Assembly (NCBI GenBank): GCA_022376515.1
Contig: WTXI01000002.1
Coordinates: 1,798,001-1,862,000, forward strand
Source: Lactifluus volemus
Lineage: Eukaryota; Basidiomycota; Agaricomycetes; Russulales; Russulaceae
Direction of reading: 5' to 3'
DNA length: 64,000 nt
The notes under the pieces were generated by a model, which saw only the letters and a program-made list of their open reading frames with translations, searched no databases and was not told the origin of the DNA. The position numbers were made by a program, and so were the translations under genes. Positions 1 through 8,072 of the stretch are shown here, in pieces. Numbering within the stretch: the first letter of the stretch is position 1; each line of letters starts with the position of its first letter.

Positions 1-401
1 TCAATTTTAGCCGGTTGCGACTAACTATTTGATGCGGCTCGAGTTCAGCGCCTGGTCTCAACCGCTCTCAATTCCCTCCCTCGACAAGGTAAAGTAGTCT
101 CCTCATCCCTTTCTCCAACCACCCTTCCTCCCCGCCCCCTTTTCCTTCTTCCTTTTTCAAGGCGCAAGTTCGCCCTCTTTTGGACCTGCGCTAACCTTCA
201 TCTTCCCCCAAGTGCGAGTTCTTGACGTTGAACGTCACCCCTTCCTTCCTTTGAACAAGCAATCTTTTCTGGTGCTGGTCTCCTGTATTCTTCTCCGAGA
301 TCCAAGTATCTCTCATCCCCCTCCTTGTGCGTAAATTCTCTCTCTCCGTCTACTGCTGTCTAACGTGCTAGTAGCCTTGTCACCGTTAACACGAGACGAG
401 A
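1..401. promoter_or_regulatory. Pyrimidine-rich upstream region of the tetraspanin gene
   Basis: No coding sequence was recognised here. Positions of roughly 80-340 are strongly C/T-rich on the + strand, as in many fungal promoters and 5' leaders, and they end just before the tetraspanin ATG at 402. The region is assigned as leader or promoter by position and composition only. Confidence 0.4.
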
Positions 402-1284
402 ATGGTGTCAAAGTACCTGCACGGGTTCTATGGCTTTTTCACGCTATCCCTCGCGATCTTTGGCATTCTATCCATCACCTTTTCGACCGTCTGGAAGAAA
501 AACGACATTCTTTTGAACATGACTTTCAGTGTCGGCGACCTGGATTGTGCGTGCCCGAGTTGTCCGCCGTGATGCCCTTCTCACACCGTGATCTCTTTTT
601 AGTCGGCCTCGTTATGGGCATAGCCCTCCTGCTTACTAGTTGCCTATCCGTCGGAGCCATCGTTCAGCGAAACCATATCCTCAGTGGTTTCGTTATTCTC
701 AACTGGGTTCTCATTGCGGATGCTTATTGTGCTTGTGCTTGGCACCATTCTTTGGTTTTATACACTCCGCGAGCGTGCCGAGTTCCATACCTTGTACGCA
801 AACCTACAACCCTCACAACGCGTCACCATCCAGGATATGGTAGCACCATGTCACCCTCTTACTCCGTCTTTCTGACCATATGATCAGTTCAGCTGCTGTG
901 GATATTTCAATTCGACAGACCTCATCGTAATCGGAGGAAATTTCTGCCAGAACCAAACCTTTGCCAATGCGCTCAACACGACTGTCCTGAACAACTTCTG
1001 CGTTTCACCCATCACACACTTTGCTGACGTTTCCCTGAACGATGCCTTCTCGTACGTTTGATCCCTTTTAGTACTGGATATGGTGACAGGACAAGTCATT
1101 AGGACCACGTATGGTTTCATAGCAGGTATCATCGGGCTATTTCTCTCCTCGCTTTGTGTTATCAAAGTCGTGCGTTTATTGTTCTATCTGTTTTCTCGTT
1201 CAGTGCTGACTGTGTTCGCAGAGACAAGAGATCGAGCGGTTCAAGAGGATCGACGTAAAGCGTGGAGGTGGGGGCTTCGTGTAA
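402..1284 (+). CDS. Tetraspanin (fungal Tsp/Pls1 type), frame disturbed
   Basis: Small four-pass membrane protein of the tetraspanin family, which organises membrane microdomains; in fungi such proteins are linked to hyphal and penetration functions. Seen in the sequence: a first membrane segment right after the start (GFYGFFTLSLAIFGI), a second segment (LVMGIALLLTSCLSVG) after an intron at about 553-602, a third (LIVLVLGTILWFYTL), the hallmark CCG of the large extracellular loop (FSCCGYFNSTD) after an intron ending at about 889, two more loop cysteines (NFCQNQ and NNFCV), a fourth segment (YGFIAGIIGLFLSSLCVIKV) and a short basic glycine-rich tail ending at TAA 1282-1284. Two joins are not in frame as written: near 715-725 in segment 3 and near 1060-1080 before segment 4. 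These are either consensus errors or real damage. The family call is firm and the exact exon structure is not. Confidence 0.8.
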
Positions 1285-1698
1285 GGGATATAGTCACTAC
1301 GTTCCCCTTTTCCCGTGTCTACTCAAATCAACCTTTTCTCTCGTATGTACGGCATCAGCAACATTCTCTCTGCCTTATTCATCTAGCAATGCTGGTGTTG
1401 GTGTTGATTCTTTCATGCATCGCGTCGTATATCCTGCAACAAACCGTTTTACATTCTTTGTTAACTTAGTATTTAGTTCCAGCTGGTTTTTAGGGTAGAG
1501 ATGGTAGAGCGCCGTAACCATAATGTATATCAACGACTGACTGACGTGATATCACTGACTGATGTTGGTTGATATGTTTAACTGTAACGTGGGTGATTGC
1601 AACATCACGGGTCCATGGGTTCCATCAGGAACTTTTATCCTTATTTGAGCATGCGTGCCTGGTAGTGAGTAATTTTAGTTTGCTCCCCAACGTACACT
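1285..1698. other. Intergenic region, nothing recognised
   Basis: About 400 bases between the tetraspanin stop and the Bmt2 start. Short stop-rich frames only; presumably the tetraspanin 3' UTR and the Bmt2 promoter. No repeat or RNA gene was seen. Confidence 0.5.
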
Positions 1699-2704
1699 AT
1701 GCCTAGAACCCGCCGGCGTAAACTCCCTGTAACAGTGTCTGAGAAACACGGATCATCTAGCACACCAAGGACGAGCCGCGGCGTTATTCGTAAATTTCAT
1801 TCGTTGCTCAAACGACAGAAAACTGCGGAGGGGGATGGGGATACATTGGCAACTGTCAATCACGAGATGGAGAAATTAGGCGGTCTGGAGACATATCAGC
1901 GCATGTCATGCATAGGGCAAAGTAGCGATCGAGGTGGTGGAAGTCAAAAGATATTGATCCGGTGGCTCACACAGCTCGGCTGGGACGCCGACGAGAAGAA
2001 GCACAAGTGAGCTATATCTCTTTCACCGATGTTCACAAATCATCGGTGTCCCTCAGGTTACTCGAAGTCGGTGCCGTCAGGCCTGACAATTATCGTGCTT
2101 GCGAGTCTTGGATAGACGTGACGGCCATCGACTTGCACTCACGCCATCCGTCCATCCTGGAACAAGATTTTTTACGCATGGATCAGAGTCGGAATCGTGA
2201 GGCTTGGGATATCATCAGCCTCAGTCTGGTCCTCAATTTCGTCTCGGACGGGAAGGAACGTGGTATGTTGCCAGTTTCTGTGATGCTCCGTCCATGCTGA
2301 ACGACGACACTTTGTTTGCTCAGGGCGAATGCTCGTCCAGGCACATACAATGCTTCGCCATGGCGGGCTGTGCTTTATTGCTGTGCGTAAAATTTACGAA
2401 ATATAAATTCACCCTGGCACCCATCTTGGATGTTTGACCCTTAATATAGCTTCCCCTTCCCTGCATCAATAATTCACGTTATATGACCCTGGAGCACATG
2501 AATAGGCTCATGGATGCCATTGGTTTCTCTCAGCTGGAAGAACGGTGGAAACCTGGAGGGAAGATGATATATTGGTTATATCAAAAGCGAGCCGCCGCGA
2601 TACAACAACCTGAACAAGGCTGCGTCGGCGAGCATTTCCACAGGAAGAAGGTGCTTCGCCAGGGTGGGCACAGGAACAACTTTTGCGTGTTATTGATGAC
2701 ATGA
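1699..2704 (+). CDS. BMT2: 25S rRNA adenine-N1 methyltransferase Bmt2
   Basis: Nucleolar SAM-dependent enzyme that makes m1A in helix 65 of 25S rRNA in yeast. Four exons are clean: 1699-2006, 2057-2262, 2324-2382 and 2450-2704, all with GT..AG introns. The N-terminus is basic (MPRTRRRKLPVTV), as in nucleolar proteins. Then come the family stretch YQRMSCIGQSSDRGG, the SAM-binding motif LLEVGAVRPDN, the acidic strand VTAIDLHS, WDIISLSLVLNFV, GRMLVQAHTMLRHGG, LPLPCINNSRYMTLEHM and the typical end FHRKKVLRQGGHRNNF. Length (about 275 residues) and motif order match fungal Bmt2. The upstream neighbour is an unrelated tetraspanin. No frame problem was found. Confidence 0.9.
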
Positions 2705-3198
2705 AGCGGTGGAGACGTCCCGTAATTACCCGGATTAGGATGGCCCGATGAACTTTGCTCTCCATTGGGTTTGACGTGCCGACGTTCAAGACAATGATCG
2801 AACCAGCGTTAACATTGCTGACGATGTGAAGACACGGACGACTGAGTACGACACGTTCTCGCGTCGCGATGGAGGAACAAGTAGCTCCCTCTCCACCTCC
2901 GCCTTTTTGGGAGCTCTAGTCTCAGCACGGTCTGGCATCCGAACCTCGGAATTCGATTCCCTTTCGTGCCTGTGGACCCGGCGCAACGCCCTCATATGCT
3001 CTTAGGGTGTAACGCTAGGAATGTTCACAGTGGCGGCCTTATCTCAGTGTTCCCTGTCTCGTACTAGATTATATCGGTTCCGGCACTATCCTGCACCGGT
3101 ATTAAGTACCCCACTCCGCTATACCTATCAATTTGACCCTCTTTCACGAACCTCGCTCTCGATACTCCGACTTTATTGACTACAAACCCAGCGGCAAC
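2705..3198. promoter_or_regulatory. Upstream region of the GFQP-repeat gene; duplicated promoter block
   Basis: From about 2890 onward this matches the region upstream of the second repeat gene (about 7785-8072) almost continuously, including blocks such as ACCTCGGAATTCGATTCC, TTTCGTGCCTGTGGAC, TCATATGCTCTTAG and CAATTTGACCCTC. A degenerate TATA-like GTATTAAG sits at 3099-3106, about 95 bases before the ATG at 3199. Bases 2705-2890 are not shared and hold nothing recognised. Confidence 0.6.
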
Positions 3199-4240
3199 AT
3201 GGCTGTAAGTGCTAGTATCTCCCAAATACCGTTAGATGTCTGCTAGAAGACTGAACGCTTTGCAGGATGAAGGATTCAAGCCGAGTGGTGGCAACGGCCA
3301 GCAAGTTCCATTCTGGCAGGGTGATTTCCAAGACCAGGTGAATAGTACCAGTCATTCTCCATAAACCAATTGTTACTGACACCGCACTTCAAAAACAGAA
3401 CGCGGATAAAGGATTTCAGCCGGTTCCAGTCTCCCAGAGTGGTTTCCCTGGCCAGGTGAGTAGTGTAGTACCAGCCGTTCTCCGTAAATCAATTGTTACT
3501 GACACCGTGCTTAAAAAGCAGGATGCGAATCAAGGATTCCAGCCAACAAATAAAGGATTCCAGCCGGTGGATCCAGGGTTCCAGCCCGTCGGATTCGCAA
3601 TAATCAAGGGTTCCAGCCAACGAATCAAGGGTTCCAGCCCACAAATCAAGGATTCCAGCCAGCAAATCAAGGGTTCCAGCCCGAATCGGATCCAGCAACA
3701 ATAAGGATTCCAGCCGGTGGATCCAGGGTTCCAGCCGTGGATCAAGGGTTCCAGCCAACGAATCAAGGATTCCAGCCAACAAATCAAGGGTTCCAGCCAA
3801 CAAATCAAGGATTCCAGCCAGCGAATCAAGGGTTCCAGCCAACGAATCAAGGATTCCAGCCAACGAATCAAGGATTCCAGCCAGCAAATCAAGGATTCCA
3901 GCCGGCACCATTCGGGCAGAGTGGTTTCCGTGAGCAGGTGAGTAGTACCAGCCGTTCTCCATAACCCAATTGTTACGACATCGCGCTTCATAAACAGAAC
4001 GTGGATGAAGGATTCAAGCCAGTTCCAGTCTCCCAGAGTGGTTTCCGTGAGCAAGTGAGTAGTACCAGCCGTTCTCCGTAAACCAAGTGTTACTGAAACC
4101 ACGCTTCAAAAGCAGAATGCGGATTAAGGATTCAAACCGGTTCCATTCTCCCAGGCTGGTTTCCCGTGACCAGGTGAGTAGTGCCAATTATTCTCCGTAA
4201 ACCCAGTGTTACTGACACCGCACTTCAAAAACAGGACTAG
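3199..4240 (+). CDS. GFQP-repeat protein with tandemly amplified exon-intron units
   Basis: No known family was recognised. Predicted exons: 3199-3204 (Met-Ala), 3266-3337 (starts DEGFKPSGG), 3399-3455, 3522-3937, 3998-4054, 4116-4173 and 4235-4240 (Asp-stop). All introns have GT..AG ends and split between codons. Exons 3, 5 and 6 are copies of one 57-base module (NADKGFQPVPVSQSGFPGQ in exon 3; starting NVDEGFKPV in exon 5). Exon 4 opens with the same module and then carries about 17 copies of GFQP in a 21-base repeat (NQGFQPT). As written, exon 4 is 416 bases, one short of a multiple of three, and the frame slips near 3597 and again near 3700. Exon 6 has an in-frame TAA at 4125-4127 and is 58 bases. 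So the protein may end early, or the copy is decaying or mis-assembled. No signal peptide or membrane segment is visible. It is paralogous to the gene at 8073-9379 by promoter, phase, intron and GF/YKPSGG motif. Confidence 0.6.
3338..4234 (+). repeat. Five near-identical tandem introns in the GFQP gene
   Basis: Introns at 3338-3398, 3456-3521, 3938-3997, 4055-4115 and 4174-4234 are copies of one sequence of about 61 bases. They begin GTGAGTAGTACCAGCCGTTC (the first begins GTGAATAG), contain the branch-site-like TTACTGACACCG and end CTTCAAAAACAG. The same intron is found once in the paralogue at 9313-9373. Together with the intervening 57-base exons they form an exon-intron unit of about 120 bases that has been amplified in tandem. 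Confidence 0.85.
3536..3905 (+). repeat. 21-base tandem repeat coding GFQPTNQ
   Basis: About 17 copies of a core GG(A/G)TTCCAGCC, mostly spaced 21 bases. A higher-order repeat is visible: a segment AAAGGATTCCAGCCGGTGG..CCAGGGTTCCAGCC (AAAGG or AAGG) appears at about 3553 and again at about 3708. Because the period is divisible by three, several frames on both strands stay open along the array. Confidence 0.9.
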
Positions 4241-5461
4241 TAATCCGGTGAAGCCTAGCAGGAATATTTATACATGTCCCTCGACTGGTGTTATGTCTCA
4301 CTTTGGTATCGCGTGCCGGAAGTACTGTACGGTGAAGTGAATGAACAATTTGCATGTATAGTCCAAGTTTGGTCAAGACGTGTGTTACATGTGAACACGG
4401 TGCGCGGCGGCATCAAATTCCGAAGCAATCCGTCAGATAGCCAGAGTGACGGAGAATGATGCAACTGGCGATGCATTCTGTTCGTGGAGTTTCTGAGCGC
4501 GCTCTCATCAATCATGATAGTGGCGTGGGCGTCGTGGCAGGTCACTCACAAGTGTCCAAGTCTAACCTCCAGAAACCTCCAAGAATCTCGGAACTGCAAA
4601 GGAAGCGGCGGCCGACCCTGGTCTCCGCCACCATTCTTCGCGTCAATTCAAGAGGTAGATGGAGACATCCTAAAATAGTCTGGGTATCCTATCCTGCACC
4701 GCCTCCATCCAAGCAGGGGCTGATGAAACTAGCAGTGTTATCTGAGTCAGTCACAGTGTCATGGTCCCAAATCATCTTGAAAGCAGCGGGCCTATGAGTT
4801 ATGCACACTTGGAGGAGGAGTTTTGTACTTTTGTTAAGGCTTGAGGATCCGCGCACTCCGAAAACGCGTAGGCTAAACCAAGACCAGGGAATACAAATAC
4901 ATTCAGTCATGCGACGTGTACAAAAAGATTTGTTGTTATATCCTGTTTTACCCGCGTTACCCGCGAACAAGAAAGACAATATAGGTACGGGTTAACCCTG
5001 CTAAAAAAACCGATTGATGGAAGCAGCAGCTCGCTAGATAAATACATGAGATTGTTACCCTTGAAGGTGCAGATTCGCGGCGCCCAGTCGATGTGTCGTT
5101 GTCATCAGGATTCTGGCCCGTCCGAGTCCAATTGTGACAATCGTTGTTCATCTCCTCTAATTGTCATACCTCAGGTCCAGTGAGTAGTGGATCAAATTAC
5201 ATATGATCTGATCGAATAAAATTGAATGATATGAATATAATTGATGTGAATTGATATAAATGATAACATATAACTAGAAATAAATCCACGTAGTTCTACA
5301 TGTCCTTAACAGGGGACGCGACTATTTCCCTAAATCGGATGTGACTTGAAGTATCCTCGATGCAATGAATCGGTCTCTTTCACCCAAAACTTACACCTTT
5401 AGCTTGAAGAGGCTGCCGTTTCCATAACAAATTTCGCAATGTCTGCAGTTCGTAACACTTC
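4241..5461. other. 3' flank of the GFQP gene, shared with copy 2; no gene recognised
   Basis: Bases 4241 to about 5150 are duplicated at about 9380-10515 (see copy 1). Translation gives only short frames that are not conserved as protein between the copies, so this is taken as 3' UTR and non-coding flank. A 61-residue frame at 4274 in copy 1 is broken in copy 2. Bases 5150-5461 are AT-rich (runs such as GAATATAATTGATG) and lead into the 3' end of the opposite-strand gene. Confidence 0.6.
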
Positions 5462-7205
5462 TTATCTTGATCCGGAGCGACCTATTTCGGTGTTAGCTAC
5501 TGATAGAGCCAAGTGTTCCATATATTCTACCTTGCTTTCCTTACAGACATGCTTCCTACTCTTTGAAAAATCGATGAGAAGGAACTTGCCTCCATGGGTA
5601 CGTACTATATTCCGGGGTTCGAGGTCTTCATGGGCTATTCCAATACGGTGGAGGTCTTGTACCAACTTGTATACTTTGGACCTGCAGGAAATCATGTATC
5701 GTCAATGTGAGAGCAATTATTTGACAATTTCCGCTGCGCACTGCTCTGAGGCGCTCAGGTCGTCCCACGAATTCATGATGCTGTCGCATAAATCAAGGAT
5801 GAGAACGTCCATGTATCTACCCTCAAATGCCCCATAGCAACGCGGAGCGATCGTGTAGTCGCCCAGATTGATATGCATCGTCCAAGTTAAGGTAGATTTT
5901 AAACTTGTTACGGAGCCGTTGTCGCTTCTGTGTGTCAGAGGGGCGCAACACCTTTCAACGATCTTGGCAGCAAATAAGCCATGGCTGGTATCAAAACGAC
6001 ATTGCCAGACGGCGCCAGTCGATCCCGATGCTATAAAACGGGTAAACCATAGGTTTATCGTTCCTAGCGCACGGCGGAATGGCAACCGAGTTATTCGATG
6101 TGGTATAGAGACGTGTCCATACTTGGAGGTCTTCAGACAATTTGGGAGAAGACGAAGTAACCTGAAGGTGTCGGCCAAGGAATGTAACTCGGACTCGGTA
6201 TTCCCACGATTATGATACTCTCATGAACCATCATCAATGTCATCTTGTTCTTCCTCGATACTATCGAGTTTGATATTTGGATTGTATGCGCTAGACTCGA
6301 CGGGCACATCTTTGACGACAGATAAGATGGCACCAAGGAACGCTCGAAAAGGCTCAGATGACTCTTGGATGCTGATCCCTGGCGAGTACACAAGATAGGG
6401 GTGGTGGTCATCCCTCACAAGACGACATACAATCCAGTAGTTGAAACAGGTAAGAAAAAGCCATTCCGTCTTTCTCAGACCCATATACAGTGCGGCCTAC
6501 ACATTTCTCCTTAAAACGAGTGCCGTAATTAACGGGAAGAGCGTACTCACCTTTGCGAGAATTTTCGGCACCAGAGGTTGACCATGAACCCATTTCAACT
6601 CGATGCCGTGTGGCGGTAGCGAATTGCAGACATTCTTCATAACTAATGGTGATTTAGCTTCACAGAGTCCCGTAATTTTATTGTTCACCAGTGCAACGTA
6701 GTCAACTTTGTAGACTTCGACCAAATGTTCTCTAGTCGTATTAAAGATAGATCGATCGCAGGCCCAAAAAAATTTCCTTGCGGCGAGGAAGAACCCCTTG
6801 TCTAGCAACCCCCGACTCTGCCGCAGGGTCAGCCCGAAATTGCTCGGTTTTGAATAATGAACATCCGAAAACACTTACATCAACTTCCCTTGAATTCATG
6901 GACCAATCCTTGTCTTCTCGGTCACGCTCATCGAATTGAATTCTAGGCGAAGAACTCGCCAGGAGATAATCTTCGGCGGACTCTGCTAAAGGGACGTCCC
7001 CAAGGATACCCTCCAGAGCATCACAAAGCTTCTGAACAAGAGTATCGTCTCGCACAGCAAGCTTGGCTTTCCACTCTGGGTTTTTTTTTTCAAGAGAATC
7101 GACCTTGAGTGTGGATATATCAGTAGTACTTGAAGATAGATACTCATTAAGAGCAGGGAATGGGAACTTTGCATGTTCTACTAAAAAGTCGTGCAATTTG
7201 GACAT
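5462..7205 (-). CDS. PD-(D/E)XK nuclease-like domain fused to protein kinase
   Basis: Start taken at ATG 7205 (a second in-frame ATG at 7232 is possible). First exon of about 110 residues (from MSKLHDFLVEHAKFPF). After an intron (donor GTAAGTGT) comes a nuclease-like block with EVYKVDYVALVNNKITGLCE followed by AKSP, which fits the D...ExK signature of PD-(D/E)XK nucleases, then LRKTEWLFLTCFNYWIV. The C-terminal half is a kinase: glycine loop ASGSTGAVW, lysine in FAAKIVE, catalytic loop HEDLEPRNIV, and LIDFS where DFG is usual. The last intron joins DLSASEQ to SKVYKLVQDLHRIG in frame. The two halves are in the same frame but separated by TGA at 6223-6221. A 42-base intron (6261-6220, GTATCG..ATGAG) would remove it in frame; otherwise it is a nonsense codon. 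Such nuclease-kinase fusions are known among eukaryotic Crinkler-type and other lineage-expanded effector proteins; the function here is not known. Confidence 0.65.
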
Positions 7206-7668
7206 GGCGGCCGTGAGAGAAGAATTCGGCACCGGCCGATTACAGTACGAACCCTCGGCTGAGTTTAGGGGGGGATCACTTTTCCTGATCTATATAATCC
7301 ACTTCCTTTTCTGGCAATCACCGCCGGCCAAGTACTACTCCACACCCCCCTTTACACCAACCCAAAAGAGCCTGAACCCACCACCTGGCCGGGCAAGACC
7401 CAGGACCAGACATGCTGGTCCACCTCTTCCTGAAGGCCCCCTCCCGGACCTTCCCCGGACTCACCGCCTCTTCCAAAACGAAGACGCGAACGTTCAGAGC
7501 AGGAACTTCGCACCAACAATTCGTCGACCACTATCACACGGTGGCAAGTGCCATTGAGGGTGGCTTTTGGCGCAAGAGGAGTCCTATCCCCTTAGCGTGG
7601 ATTACGATGACGTCGGACCTGACGGCATGAACCCTCCAGGGTATTCGCGCCACGAGATATGGAGCAGC

Positions 7669-7712
7669 TAGCGTGGCTTCAGGCTTCAAGCTTCAAGTTT
7701 CAAGCCACGCTA
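7669..7712. repeat. Perfect 11-base inverted repeat (stem-loop)
   Basis: TAGCGTGGCTT at 7669-7679 is the exact reverse complement of AAGCCACGCTA at 7702-7712. The 22-base loop contains three direct GCTTCAAG-like repeats. It may be a hairpin, a protein-binding palindrome or the remains of a small element; no target-site duplication is evident. Confidence 0.8.
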
Positions 7713-7966
7713 TGACAGAAATTCTGTTATTTGTCATGGGGAGTCTCATGTGATGGGCATGACGAATCCTCAGGCAAATTATCACCTCCGCATTTTTGGA
7801 GCCCTAGTCTCAGCTCGGTCTGGTATCTGCAACCTCGGAATTCGATTCCTTTTCGTGCCTGTGGACACGGCGTTGCCCTTACCATTCAAGTGGATCATAT
7901 GCTCTTAGCTGTACTAGGAATGTTCACATGTCCTGTCTCGTTGGTTCTGGCGCTATCCTGCAGCAG

Positions 7967-8072
7967 TATAAAGTACCCCACTCTGCTATACCCATCAATT
8001 TGACCCTCCTACTTCTTTTACGAACCTCGATCTCGATACTCCGACCTTTTTGACTATAAACCCAGCTGCAAC
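7967..8072 (+). promoter_or_regulatory. Core promoter with TATA box, shared by both repeat genes
   Basis: TATAAAG at 7967-7973 is followed by ACTCTGCTATACCCATC, CAATTTGACCCTC, CCTCGATCTCGATACTCCGA and TTTTTGACTATAAACCCAGC just before the ATG at 8073. The equivalent stretch in copy 1 (3099-3198) is about 85% alike by eye, which is more than the coding parts. This argues for retained co-regulation of the two paralogues. Confidence 0.6.

Larger units (their letters stand above)
2890..5150. repeat. Duplicated locus, copy 1 (direct repeat with about 7780-10515)
   Basis: Copy 1 of a segmental duplication in direct orientation. Matching landmarks, copy 1 versus copy 2: promoter block 2890-3198 / 7785-8072; repeat gene 3199-4240 / 8073-9379; 3' flank 4241-4560 / 9380-9690; block with TGGGTATCCTATCCTGCACC at about 4680 / 9787; terminal block 4800-5150 / 10200-10515 sharing GATTTGTTGTTATATCCTG and CATCAGGATTCTGGC. 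The copies differ by many substitutions and by an extra segment of about 300 bases in copy 2 (about 9905-10195). The internal coding repeats differ completely between the copies. Confidence 0.75.
7206..8072. promoter_or_regulatory. Promoter region between the nuclease-kinase and YKPSGG genes
   Basis: Divergent intergenic region. TCTATATAATCC at about 7289 is TATA-like. Bases 7320-7640 are C-rich and give an open but unrecognised proline/arginine-rich reading. An 11-base perfect inverted repeat lies at 7669-7712. From about 7785 the sequence matches the promoter of copy 1, with TATAAAG at 7967-7973 about 100 bases before the ATG at 8073. Confidence 0.55.

Noticed and set aside
3489..4102. Minus-strand open frames (LAGILDSLAGTLD and LESLIRWLE repeats)
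   Set aside because: Antisense of the 21-base GFQP array. It also runs through introns of the plus-strand gene.
3338..4234. CRISPR-like array (short repeats with spacers)
   Set aside because: The organism is eukaryotic, the 'repeats' have GT..AG ends and branch sites, and the 'spacers' are near-identical coding units.
7320..7640. Possible retrotransposon gag-like remnant (Pro/Arg-rich open frame)
   Set aside because: No zinc knuckle, protease or reverse transcriptase motif and no terminal repeats could be seen; composition alone is not enough.
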